In this document: one piece after another, positions 43,810 to 52,038 of the stretch
Layout: every line of letters starts with the position of its first letter
Numbering within the stretch: the first letter of the stretch is position 1
DNA from: Brotonthovivens ammoniilytica
Lineage (GTDB): Bacteria > Bacillota > Clostridia > Lachnospirales > Lachnospiraceae
Length of the DNA stretch: 64,000 nt
NCBI RefSeq assembly: GCF_025566885.1
Contig: NZ_JAOQJQ010000001.1
Location: 124,001-188,000, forward strand
Reading direction: 5' to 3'
The notes under the pieces: generated by a model
Seen by the model: the letters and a program-made list of their open reading frames with translations, nothing else
What the model was told of the DNA's origin: nothing
The model's database searches: none
Position numbers and translations under genes: made by a program

Positions 43810-45039
43810 TTACACAAAACATTCTGTAATATGATTGCGGGGCCATTTTGAAATTAATTCATATCCGTCTTCTGTTACGACAAACATATCCTCATGACGC
43901 ACCCCGAAATTGCCTTTTTCTGAGCCGGCATAAGTTTCAATCGCCATAACATGTCCGGGCTGGAATTCAATATCCGGCGCCTGAGAGATTTTTTGGACAG
44001 TTCTGGTTGCATGGGGCAGTTCATGAAGCCCAAGGCCAAGACCGTGCGCCATTGCCAGGGCGTCCACTTCATTCCAGGATTCCCGACCCCAGAAAGACGG
44101 TTCCGGGAACTGGTCTAACATCTGGTAAATGGTATTTCCTGGCTTTACAACCTTTAAGGCGTTATCCATCATTTCGATACACTGGTTAAAACATTCATCC
44201 TGCTCCGGAGTTGTTTTTCCGCAGCTGAATGTACGGTAATAACAGGATTTGTAACCGAGATAAGAAGCTCCGTCCACATCAATATAGATAAGGTCTCCGG
44301 GGCGTACCATGCGGTCTGTAAAAGTCCAGTTGTAAGGGTAAGTATGCGGTCCGGACATACATACTAAATCTTCGGTATGGTCGCATCCCTCTTCGTAAAG
44401 CGCATTAATTCCGACGCCGACAATATCGCATTCCCTTACGCCGGGTTTAATAAACTCCTGAATACGGGCAAAGGCTTTTTCCGCATTGGCGCAGGTGAGT
44501 TTCATAATGTTGATTTCATCTATATTTTTAATAGAACGCGCCTGCATAATCATTGGCCGTGCAAATACGCATTTTACCCCTTTGCGTGCAAAAGCGTCCG
44601 TAAAGTATGACATGCAGCTGGATTCAATACCGATGGTTTTTGCAGGGAGCCCCTCTTCGGCAAGAATTTTAAGTACTGTATCAACCCATGCCTCTACGAC
44701 AGGGTCGTGGGAACCGGTACCCGGCATAGCTGTACCCCGGGACGGAAATACATTTCCTTTCATCCACGGCATACGTTTCCGTTCTTCTGCAGGCGTGCCG
44801 CCTCCAAAGAAATACGGGTCGCCGGTGCGGCTGATAAAAGCTCCCTGAAGTTCGATTGGCCTCATGGGAGTAGTGACATAGGCAGATGTGACATAACGGA
44901 TACTGTCTGCATTAAAGGTTAAAAAACCGTCCATTTCAAAAGATTCCATTGCCTGATGTGTACGCATGACACGATAAGCACGCAGACGATCCATATCCAG
45001 ACGCTGTTCATAATCGACATCATATTTTCCAAATGGCAT
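43810..45039 (-). CDS. M24 (creatinase/aminopeptidase P fold) protein with altered metal site
   Basis: A 409-aa pita-bread protein. Of the five dinuclear-metal ligands, His332 (AHGLGLGLHE), Glu368 (VMAIETY) and Glu383 (GVRHEDMFVV) are kept. The first Asp region reads IDVDG (Asp254, Asp256), and the second Asp is replaced by Cys266 in GYKSCYYRTF. This is not a standard Xaa-Pro aminopeptidase. The DxD arrangement and spacing recall, from memory, the DMSP lyase DddP and other M24 proteins that are not peptidases. It is first in an operon with SDR and cupin. Confidence 0.82.
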   Translation of the reverse strand: MPFGKYDVDYEQRLDMDRLRAYRVMRTHQAMESFEMDGFLTFNADSIRYVTSAYVTTPMRPIELQGAFISRTGDPYFFGGGTPAEERKRMPWMKGNVFPSRGTAMPGTGSHDPVVEAWVDTVLKILAEEGLPAKTIGIESSCMSYFTDAFARKGVKCVFARPMIMQARSIKNIDEINIMKLTCANAEKAFARIQEFIKPGVRECDIVGVGINALYEEGCDHTEDLVCMSGPHTYPYNWTFTDRMVRPGDLIYIDVDGASYLGYKSCYYRTFSCGKTTPEQDECFNQCIEMMDNALKVVKPGNTIYQMLDQFPEPSFWGRESWNEVDALAMAHGLGLGLHELPHATRTVQKISQAPDIEFQPGHVMAIETYAGSEKGNFGVRHEDMFVVTEDGYELISKWPRNHITECFV

Positions 45040-45090
45040 GTTGTGATACCTCCTTTATAGTTTGGATGAATAATTGTTTTTGTTATCTTT

Positions 45091-45142
45091 ATCTTAGAAT
45101 GGAAGAGGGGAAGCGTCCAATCACTTGTAATTATTAGATTGA
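45091..45142 (-). promoter_or_regulatory. M24-SDR-cupin promoter with shared 28-bp upstream motif
   Basis: On the - strand -35 TTGGAC (complement of 45115-45120), 18 bp, -10 TAAGAT (complement of 45091-45096). The region 45115-45142 shares 19 of 28 positions with the GPH transporter promoter region 38080-38107, at the same position relative to the -35. The ends CAAT and ATTG form a loose dyad, as expected of a LysR site. Confidence 0.6.
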
Positions 45143-45211
45143 TAAATAATAGAAATTGATATTGGAAAATAGGTGCTTTTATTTATCGGAACACAGTATT
45201 TCCTATAGAGT

Positions 45212-45236
45212 AAAAAAGAATCCTGCCACGGCAGGG
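45212..45236 (-). terminator. Terminator of mtnK
   Basis: On the - strand CCTGCC/GGCAGG (45222-45227, 45230-45235) is followed by a run of six T (45212-45217), 55 bp past the mtnK stop. Confidence 0.75.
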
Positions 45237-45290
45237 ACCTAAAGATTGGACGTACTGCCTCAGGCAGGGAGAGGATTTTGTAATAACAGG

Positions 45291-46514
45291 TTATGATTCT
45301 GCTGCGATGGCTTTTTTGATTGCCTGTATATAATCATTTCCGCATAAGAAATGTGTTCTGTTCATAATATAATTTTTTGCCAGCCGTATGACAATGCGTT
45401 CTGCCCGGGCCCGCTTGCTTTCATCTGTAATACTGGTGATATCCTTTACATTGGCAAGACCCACCATCCGGCGGATGGACTCTAAACCTGCCATGGCAGC
45501 AGTATCAGACAATACCGTTTTCAGGTAATAATCTTTAAATCCCGGAACTTTTGCCATAGTATCTGTTGTATTTTCATCCCAGCAGACAGAGAATTTAGAA
45601 ATAAACAGATCTATAACATCGCTGATGCAGGAAAGACACCATCCGCAGAAGATATCTTTTTCTTCTGGAGACTCTATGACGGCATCGCCGTTGCACCAGG
45701 CAAAAAATAGGTTGGCAATGATATTTCCAACATCATATCCCATAGGTCCGTAACATGCGAATTCCGGATCGAATACAAAGGTATGCTCCTGATTAATAAA
45801 AATAGAGCCGGTGTGAAGATCACCGTGAATCAGACTTTGGGCATTATTCATAAATTCAAATTTGAGTTTTGCGGCTTCTAGCTGCAGGGCAGTATCCTGG
45901 TAAAGCTCCTTTTCCACAAAGTCTTTGTTGGGGGCAAATACATTATTTCTGTGGTTATAATCCATAAAAGGTTCTGAGAAAACCAGATCTTCAGAAATTT
46001 CGCACAGTTCCGGATTAATAAAAGAACGGACGGATTCTTTCTTTTCTTTATGTTCCATACAGACATCGGTTGTTTTTAGAAGACTGTAAACCATAAAGGT
46101 TGTGATCTGGTCTGCAAAAAGCGGAAAGATTTCATGGTTTAAAAGGGCAGTACGCATCATAGTATGGCCTACCATATCTTCTTCAATAATGGTTTTCATA
46201 ATGCTGTCATATAAATAGACTTTGGGAACGCTTCCGGGAGAGCACTGATCCTGGATGCGGAGTATTTCACTTTCAATACGGCCTCTGTCAATAGAGGCGT
46301 GAAGACTTTTCGCAATCCGAAGTTCAGGTCCGGCTTGTTTTACAATAATGCTTCTGCCGGTGGACGGCTCTGTAACCCGAAACACATAGTTTAAATTTCC
46401 GTCCCCGATTTCTTTACTTTCCAACAGTGTATCTCCATTAAAATAGTGGATCTTTTCCTGCACATAGGCAGGAACATCTTCTGCTTTCATTAAAAAATAA
46501 GTATCATATGCCAT
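45291..46514 (-). CDS. mtnK: S-methyl-5-thioribose kinase
   Basis: A 407-aa aminoglycoside-phosphotransferase-fold kinase that phosphorylates methylthioribose in methionine salvage. Diagnostic segments are GDGNLNYVFRV (nucleotide loop), SIIVKQAGPELR, LIHGDLHTGSIF (catalytic loop) and FVFDPEFACYGPMGYDVGN (metal site). The partner nucleosidase gene mtnN is divergent at 47073. No SAM riboswitch (S-box) precedes it; the upstream DNA holds the mosaic repeats instead. No mtnA, W, X, B or D genes are here, so salvage may stop at methylthioribose-1-phosphate or continue elsewhere. Confidence 0.92.
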   Translation of the reverse strand: MAYDTYFLMKAEDVPAYVQEKIHYFNGDTLLESKEIGDGNLNYVFRVTEPSTGRSIIVKQAGPELRIAKSLHASIDRGRIESEILRIQDQCSPGSVPKVYLYDSIMKTIIEEDMVGHTMMRTALLNHEIFPLFADQITTFMVYSLLKTTDVCMEHKEKKESVRSFINPELCEISEDLVFSEPFMDYNHRNNVFAPNKDFVEKELYQDTALQLEAAKLKFEFMNNAQSLIHGDLHTGSIFINQEHTFVFDPEFACYGPMGYDVGNIIANLFFAWCNGDAVIESPEEKDIFCGWCLSCISDVIDLFISKFSVCWDENTTDTMAKVPGFKDYYLKTVLSDTAAMAGLESIRRMVGLANVKDITSITDESKRARAERIVIRLAKNYIMNRTHFLCGNDYIQAIKKAIAAES

Positions 46515-46534
46515 AATAATTCTCCAATTTTGTA

Positions 46535-46947
46535 ATTCTGTCGTTAACTGCAGCCGCTTGATGTTCTGCTGATTGAGAAAACTCCAGAATCCATCTGCTG
46601 CGCATCTGCCGTGCTTTCAGCACTAATTGATTCTGTCGTTAACTGCTCAGGAAAAATCAAATGCCTGCTTTGCAGCCGCTTGATTTTTTGCTGATTGAGA
46701 AAAGACGCCAGAATCCATCTGCTTTGCATCTGCCGTGCTTTCAGCACTAATTGATTCTGTCGTTAACTACTCAGGAAAAATCAAATGTCTGTTTCACAGC
46801 CGCTTGATTTTTTGCTGATTGAGAAAAGACGCCAGAATCCATCTGCGTTGCATCTGCCGTGCTTTCAGCACTCTTTGATTCTGTCGTTAACTGCTCAGGA
46901 AAAATCAAATGTCTGCTTCACAGCCGCTTGATTTTTTGCTGAGCAGT
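46535..46947. repeat. 124-bp mosaic tandem repeat, 3.3 copies
   Basis: Units begin with ATTCTGTCGTTAACT at 46535 (short copy), GATTCTG at 46629, 46753 and 46877; the full period is exactly 124 bp. Each unit contains nested hairpins: AAAAATCAA/TTGATTTTT, AGAATC/GATTCT and GTGCT/AGCAC. The final copy ends with AACTGCTCAG/CTGAGCAGTT flanking the first hairpin, giving a near-20-bp stem. It fills the divergent mtnK-mtnN intergenic region. The apparent 67-codon frame inside it (complement 46544-46747) is repeat sequence, not a supported gene. Confidence 0.85.
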
Positions 46948-47072
46948 TACATTATAGCATAGTTGGAGGGGATATTGGTTCTGAAATTGACTTTTTTGGC
47001 GTCTCTGTGCTATCATGGTTCCGTTGTAAAGAGGTAATAAGGATTTGTATAAAATTTTGGAGGATACATATT

Positions 47073-47765
47073 ATGATAGGTGTTATCGGCGCAATGCAGA
47101 TAGAGATTGACGGTTTAAAGGAAAAGGTTGAGAATTCACAGACGGTGACCGTCAGCGGAATTGATTTTGTAACCGGAACGATTCACGGAACAGATGTAGT
47201 ACTGGCAGTCTGCGGAATGGGAAAGGTGTTTGCTGCAGTCTGTGCCCAGACAATGATTTTGAAGTTTCAGGTAGATGCTCTGATTACCACAGGTGTGGCG
47301 GGAAATCTGTCAGAGAAACTGGGAATTAAAAGTGTGGCTGTTGCAAGCAGTGTTGTTCAGCATGATATGGATCTGACGCCGGTAGGCTATGCCCAGGGAG
47401 AGTTAGGGGGAATTAATCTGGTAAATATTCCCTGTGATAAAAAACTGGTATCTATTGTAGAACACTGCGTGAAAGCTATGGGCGTTAATTATCAGGTGGG
47501 AACCATTGCAACCGGTGACCAGTTTATTAATAAACTGGAACAGAAAAGATTTATCACAGGACATTTTCAGGCTATTGCGGCGGAGATGGAAGGCGGAAGT
47601 ATCGGGCAGACCTGCTATATTAATCATGTACCGTTTGTTATTATCCGGGCAATTTCAGATGATGCAGACGGAAGCGCTCCGGAAGATTTTCCGGCCTTTG
47701 CCAACGAGGCGGCAGCTATTTCTATTGAAATTGTGCTGGATGTGTTAAAAGAATATGGAAAATAA
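47073..47765 (+). CDS. mtnN: 5'-methylthioadenosine/S-adenosylhomocysteine nucleosidase
   Basis: A 230-aa nucleosidase that cleaves adenine from MTA and SAH, giving methylthioribose for MtnK. It starts MIGVIGAMQIEIDGLK, with VLAVCGMGKVFAA, TTGVAGNL, ATGDQF and AAEMEGGSIGQ (catalytic Glu region) and RAISDDAD (catalytic Asp). The frame is open from 47007, but GGAGG before ATG 47073 and family length decide the start. It forms a functional pair with the divergent mtnK. Confidence 0.95.
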   Translation: MIGVIGAMQIEIDGLKEKVENSQTVTVSGIDFVTGTIHGTDVVLAVCGMGKVFAAVCAQTMILKFQVDALITTGVAGNLSEKLGIKSVAVASSVVQHDMDLTPVGYAQGELGGINLVNIPCDKKLVSIVEHCVKAMGVNYQVGTIATGDQFINKLEQKRFITGHFQAIAAEMEGGSIGQTCYINHVPFVIIRAISDDADGSAPEDFPAFANEAAAISIEIVLDVLKEYGK

Positions 47766-47774
47766 GAAATACTT

Positions 47775-47810
47775 ATATATAAAAGCTATCAGTTGATAGC
47801 TTTTATATAT
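47775..47810 (+). terminator. Terminator of mtnN
   Basis: A perfect 17-bp inverted repeat (47775-47791 / 47794-47810), with T-rich 3' arm. Confidence 0.8.
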
Positions 47811-47897
47811 TTTACGGTTTCCTCTAAGTAACTTATAATAAAACAGATGAAGCGGCGGGGATATATCAGATGTGCAGCGCTTGGGAATAGAATATTG

Positions 47898-47949
47898 TCA
47901 GCTAAGCTGACCCGAATCGCGCACACAGTCTTGCGAGAGCAAGACTTGA
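47898..47949. repeat. Dispersed hairpin repeat, copy A
   Basis: Two hairpins: GTCAGCTAAGCTGAC (47898-47912) and AGTCTTGC-GAGA-GCAAGACT (47927-47946). On the - strand the order is ATTCAAGTCTTGC...GTCAGCTTAGCTGAC. The same two elements recur at 62628-62700 in the opposite orientation, and a half copy (GCGAGACTTGAATTG) lies at 12664-12678. Confidence 0.55.
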
Positions 47950-48015
47950 ATGTTCCTGCCGGTTTTATGGTACGAAAACAATTATAAGACCAAGAAGAAA
48001 GAGGAGGAAACTTAC

Positions 48016-49017
48016 ATGAAAAAATTGTTAGTATTAGGACTTTGCCTGACCCTGGCGGCAGGAGTTCTTACCGGATGCCAGAAAGAGCAAAAACCCTCTG
48101 CTCAGACCTCTGTGTCTCAGGCAGAAGTGTCATCTGAGCCGGAACAAAAGCAGGCGCAGGAAAATATTTTTGAAACCCAGCCGGATGGATTCCGCATTGT
48201 AACAATTGGTACAGGAAATCCCAAATTTGATACAAATGCCGGAGGAAATTCTACACTGGTTCAGTATAAGGATAAATATTTTCTGGTAGACTGCGGAGCA
48301 ATGTCTGCTTATACACTGGCCAATGCCGGATTGCCTATTACAAGTATTGATAATATATTATTTACACATCAGCATAATGATCACAATGCAGATTTTTGGA
48401 CCTATTTTGTAGGCGGCTGGGGAGATCCCAAAGGACGCCGGCAGCTGGATTTAATCGGACCGGGGGTACAGAATCTGTATGATATGACGGTTGATTTCTA
48501 CCGGACAGATCTGGAATACCGCAGTAATGGAGTTGGATTTTCCAGTGATGGTGTGCTGACCAATGTGGAGATTCGTGATCTGACAAAAGAAAAGGATGAG
48601 TTTGAACTGGACGGTGTAAAAATTAAAGCAATGACGGTTCCTCATACCATTGAAGCTTATGCTTACCGCTTTGAAGCAGATGGACAGAGTATTGTTATTT
48701 CCGGAGATATGATGTATAAAAAAGAATTTGCGGAATTTGCAAAGGGTGCTGATATTGTAGTTATGGATGGTATGCTTACCAGTGATTTTTCAGATCTGCC
48801 CGAAGAAGCCAGAGAAGGGATGAAAGCAAGTCTTAAAAAATCCCATATTACCAGCGAAGAAATTGGAGAATTAATGGCACAAGCGCAGCCTGGCAAGCTG
48901 GTATTGTCTCACCTTGGAGGTGCCGTTGATATCGACGCTGTTTCCAAAGCATATAAGGAGCAGGGATATAAAGGCGAAACGATTCTGGCTCATGACGGAA
49001 TGTCTGTGGAACCATAG
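48016..49017 (+). CDS. MBL-fold hydrolase lipoprotein 2
   Basis: A 333-aa lipoprotein starting at ATG 48016 (GAGGAGG just before), with signal peptide and lipobox GVLTGC. The zinc motif is THQHNDHNAD, followed by GDMMYKKE and LVLSHLGG. It is clearly paralogous to the protein at 33224, sharing the linker rich in Gln/Ser/Glu, the FRIVTIGTG opening and the STLVQYKDKYFLVDCG block. The likely substrate is outside the cell. It stands alone between terminators. Confidence 0.88.
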   Translation: MKKLLVLGLCLTLAAGVLTGCQKEQKPSAQTSVSQAEVSSEPEQKQAQENIFETQPDGFRIVTIGTGNPKFDTNAGGNSTLVQYKDKYFLVDCGAMSAYTLANAGLPITSIDNILFTHQHNDHNADFWTYFVGGWGDPKGRRQLDLIGPGVQNLYDMTVDFYRTDLEYRSNGVGFSSDGVLTNVEIRDLTKEKDEFELDGVKIKAMTVPHTIEAYAYRFEADGQSIVISGDMMYKKEFAEFAKGADIVVMDGMLTSDFSDLPEEAREGMKASLKKSHITSEEIGELMAQAQPGKLVLSHLGGAVDIDAVSKAYKEQGYKGETILAHDGMSVEP

Positions 49018-49065
49018 AATGGCATTTGTATCTGAGTCCAAGTGAAATCATAATATTAAAAATGA

Positions 49066-49118
49066 ACCGCTTCCCAAAAGTCAGATTGAGAAATCTGGCC
49101 ATTGGGGGCGGTATTTTT
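49066..49118 (+). terminator. Terminator of MBL lipoprotein 2
   Basis: Outer stem ACCGC/GCGGT (49066-49070, 49108-49112) with inner CAGATT/AATCTG hairpin, then TATTTTTAT. Confidence 0.7.
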
Positions 49119-49202
49119 ATGGCTGTATATAGTTTTCTATACGATTGAGTTTTTCTATAGAGTATGATAGCCTGATATCAGATAAAAAATCGGGGGAATG
49201 TT

Positions 49203-50093
49203 ATGAACTTAAATCAGATAGCATATTTTATGGAAACGGCAAAGCGCCTGAACTTTACAGAGGCGGCAAAAGCGTTGTATATTGCTCAGCCATCTTTAAG
49301 TAAACAGATCAGTCTTTTGGAAGAGGAAATCGGTGTCAGGCTGTTTGAACGAAACCGGCGGGAAGTAAGGCTGACGGCAGCTGGAGAGCTGATGTGGAAA
49401 GAATTTCAGGTGATTTTTCAGGATATTGAAACTGCCCTTGAGAATGTGCGCCGGGCCGGAGCGGGAACTGATACGATTCGGATTGGATTTTTTAACTCCT
49501 TTAATTTTGAGTTTGTGCGGGAAAAAATAGAACGGCAGGTACGGAGCTGTTTTCCGGAGAGCCAATGGGTTGTGGAAAATTATGATTTGAAACAGCTTTA
49601 TGAATTTCTGGAGCAGGACAGGCTGGATATTGTAGTAACCTTTGCCTATGAACTTTCTCAGTACGGGGATGTCTGCTGGGGCGTCTTGGATGAATTTAAG
49701 AGATGCGTGATCTGCGCAAGACAGACTGATCTCGGAAAAAAGGGTACCTTTGATGCGGAGCTGCTTTCTGAAAGTGTGTGGGTGCATCTGGATGAAAAAA
49801 TCGGACGGGGAATTTATCAGTATGAGAAAAATGCCATGAAAAAGCTTGGAATCAGAAACTGTGAAGAGCGTGGTTATCCAAACATATTCAGTGTGATCAA
49901 TCAGGTAAAGATGGGACATGGTTTTGCTTTCCTGGACCCTTATCTGGCAGAACAGTATCCGAAGCTCTTAAAGGCAATTACACTTCCTGAGGAAGAACCG
50001 GTGAGAGTCGTAGCTGTGTGCAGACGGGAAAAATATGAAAAGTTTCGTCCTGTTTTGGAGCTGTGCAGCCGAATGTCGGAAGAAAAGGAATAA
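49203..50093 (+). CDS. LysR-type transcriptional regulator
   Basis: A 296-aa LysR protein: MNLNQIAYFMETAKRLNF and AAKALYIAQPSLSKQISLLE form the DNA-binding domain, the rest is an effector domain. Its target is not clear. Nearby candidates are the MBL lipoprotein just upstream and the two decayed genes downstream, so it may be the surviving member of a small methyltransferase locus. Confidence 0.9.
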   Translation: MNLNQIAYFMETAKRLNFTEAAKALYIAQPSLSKQISLLEEEIGVRLFERNRREVRLTAAGELMWKEFQVIFQDIETALENVRRAGAGTDTIRIGFFNSFNFEFVREKIERQVRSCFPESQWVVENYDLKQLYEFLEQDRLDIVVTFAYELSQYGDVCWGVLDEFKRCVICARQTDLGKKGTFDAELLSESVWVHLDEKIGRGIYQYEKNAMKKLGIRNCEERGYPNIFSVINQVKMGHGFAFLDPYLAEQYPKLLKAITLPEEEPVRVVAVCRREKYEKFRPVLELCSRMSEEKE

Positions 50094-50163
50094 ACTTATC
50101 GAAATTTTTCTCACTAACGGGTGTTGAAAGTAAACTATAATAGAAAAAGGATGTTTGAAAAAT

Positions 50164-50647
50164 ATGTTGTCAAATATTTCATTACAGCAGATTCGCTATT
50201 TTATTGCGGCAGCGGAGTTTAAAAGTATATCAAGGGCGTCAGAGTTTCTTCATACTTCTCACTGCTGGCAGGCGGCCTTGGCACAACGGTAAATATCGGC
50301 GTTTTGGATTCTCACAATCCCAATCTTATGGTGCTTCCGGCAACAGAATTTTTTCATAAGAAATATCCGGGTTATGATACTGTTGTGGCAAATGCCCACG
50401 GGTACGATATATCTAAAAGTCTTCTCCACCACAAGCTGGACGTTGTTTTTCGGATTCGATATGATATGTCAGAGTATCAGGGAGATATTTTGGTTCACGA
50501 GCCGGTGGCCAAGTCTCCGCTGGTGGTTTGTATGCATAAGAACAATCCACAGGAATATTAATGATGGAATATAGAAAGGACAATCAGAAACCGGAAGTGT
50601 TGAAATTTGCTGAGGCAGTACATGAGATGATTAGTCAAAAGACATGA
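50164..50647 (+). pseudogene. Decayed LysR-type regulator
   Basis: ATG 50164 begins SLQQIRYFIAAAEFKSIS, a LysR start, but the frame ends after 41 codons. At least one internal deletion removes the end of the DNA-binding domain. A later frame (about 50304-50561) encodes part of the effector domain, including ILVHEPVAKSPLVVCMHKNN. A third segment after another stop encodes a C-terminal tail ending MISQKT at 50647. Three separate lesions indicate an old pseudogene. Confidence 0.75.
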
Positions 50648-50683
50648 GAAGCTGTTATAAAACTGTAAAGTGAGGGAAATGAA

Positions 50684-51351
50684 ATGACTGACAAAGAAAG
50701 AGTACTTGCGTTTTTTCACCATGAAATGACAGATGAGCTTCCGCCAGATAAGGCGCTGCTGGTAGTAAGAGGCAATACGTTTCATGAAAGGCCGCCTTTT
50801 GTTCAGGATGGTATTGACTGGTTTGGAGTACCGTGGAAAAGAGAGGACAACATTAATGCCCTTGCTCCGGATTATCGCCCGGATGTTATTATGTTTCATG
50901 ACGATTATGGAACGCAGACCAATATGTTTTTCTCGCCGGAGGTGTGGAGAGAATTTTTCAAGCCTCAGCTGAAAAAAGCAGTGGATAAAACTCATGAACT
51001 TGGAATGATTTTTGAACTTCACAGCTGCGGGTTTATGGAACAGATTGTGCCGGAGTTTGCAGAAATTGGTGTGGATTCCTGGCAGGGACAGGAGATTAAT
51101 GATATTCCAACGTTAAAGGCAGTGACCGGAAATAAGCTTGCCTACCATACTACACCACAGTATCAGGATTTTGAAGGCGCGATCTGTCAGGAACTCTGAC
51201 GGAAGACTTTATCAGAAGCAGAATCCAAAAAAATGTGGCTGTCAATGCCAAAGGGGGAAATTACATGCCTATGCCTCTGCCTGGGAATCAGTGGTGGAGA
51301 GATATTATGATTGATGAAATTGAAAAATGTGGTAAAGAGATATATAAATAG
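50684..51351 (+). pseudogene. Decayed uroporphyrinogen decarboxylase-family protein
   Basis: The frame from 50684 encodes MTDKERVLAFFHHE, then a jump to WFGVPWKRED and ELHSCGFMEQIVPEFAEIG, ending after 171 codons. The first part is too short, so an internal deletion of perhaps 50-100 residues occurred near codon 20. A frameshift around 51190 interrupts the end; the shifted frame continues GTLTEDFIRSRIQKNV to ...IDEIEKCGKEIY at 51351. Intact relatives are corrinoid-linked methyltransferase-like proteins of ~350-400 aa. Confidence 0.75.
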
Positions 51352-51498
51352 AGATATATAAACAGCCAAGCTCCCCGGGGCTGGATTTTCAAGATATGAG
51401 AATGCAGCATACAAAGGTTTCAGATTCCAAAGTTTAAAGAGATGCTTATCAGGCATTTCTGTGGATTCCTTATAAGTATTAGACATTACAATAATATA

Positions 51499-51543
51499 GA
51501 TATAAAATACAGGCATTCCAGGCGGGTGCCTGTATTTTATATC
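51499..51543 (+). terminator. Long perfect hairpin upstream of the cupin gene
   Basis: A perfect 17-bp inverted repeat (51499-51515 / 51527-51543) with 11-nt loop. It ends 21 bp before the cupin start, so it terminates incoming transcription or acts as an attenuator. 51352-51498 shows nothing else. Confidence 0.7.
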
Positions 51544-51564
51544 AGAGAGGAGAACGCTGATAAA

Positions 51565-52038
51565 ATGAAAACAGAAAATAAAGATGAATTTAAACAGATG
51601 AATGTATTTGGAACCGGTTCATTTAATAAAGACTATGCTCAGTATTTTATTGGAAATTCTTATCTGAATCCGCTGACAAATCCCCAGCAGTGCCCGGTGT
51701 TTCTGGCAAATGTTACGTTTGAACCGGGATGCCGCAACAACTGGCATATCCATCATGCAGAGAAAGGCGGCGGACAGCTTTTAATCTGTACGGCAGGAGA
51801 GGGCTGGTATCAGGAAGAGGGGAAAGCAGCTGTTAGTCTTACACCGGGATGTGTAATTACGATTCCGGCAGAGGTAAAGCATTGGCATGGTGCAAAGGCA
51901 GATTCCTGGTTCAGTCATATTGCTGTGGAAGTCCCGGGAGAGAATACCGGTAATGAATGGTGTGAACCTGTATCAGATTCTGAATATGAAGCCTTGAATC
52001 ATGAAAGTATGAAAGGAGCAAAAAACAGTGAATATTGA
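51565..52038 (+). CDS. Cupin-domain protein (carboxymuconolactone-associated type)
   Basis: A 157-aa cupin with an intact metal motif: PGCRNNWHIHHAEKGGGQ in motif 1 (HxH) and IPAEVKHWHGAKADSW in motif 2. Proteins of this type (NVFGTGSFNKDYAQYF start) often accompany carboxymuconolactone decarboxylase or aldo-keto/alcohol dehydrogenase genes. The frame opens at 51442, but the GAGAGGAG ribosome binding site and the hairpin decide for ATG 51565. It overlaps the dehydrogenase gene by 11 bp, so the two are translationally coupled. Confidence 0.85.
   Translation: MKTENKDEFKQMNVFGTGSFNKDYAQYFIGNSYLNPLTNPQQCPVFLANVTFEPGCRNNWHIHHAEKGGGQLLICTAGEGWYQEEGKAAVSLTPGCVITIPAEVKHWHGAKADSWFSHIAVEVPGENTGNEWCEPVSDSEYEALNHESMKGAKNSEY

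Noticed and set aside
46544..46747. A 67-codon frame on the - strand
   Set aside because: It is made entirely of the 124-bp tandem repeat, so I treat it as repeat DNA, not a gene.
45291..47072. SAM riboswitch (S-box) upstream of mtnK
   Set aside because: The intergenic DNA is filled by the mosaic repeats; no S-box conserved blocks are visible.
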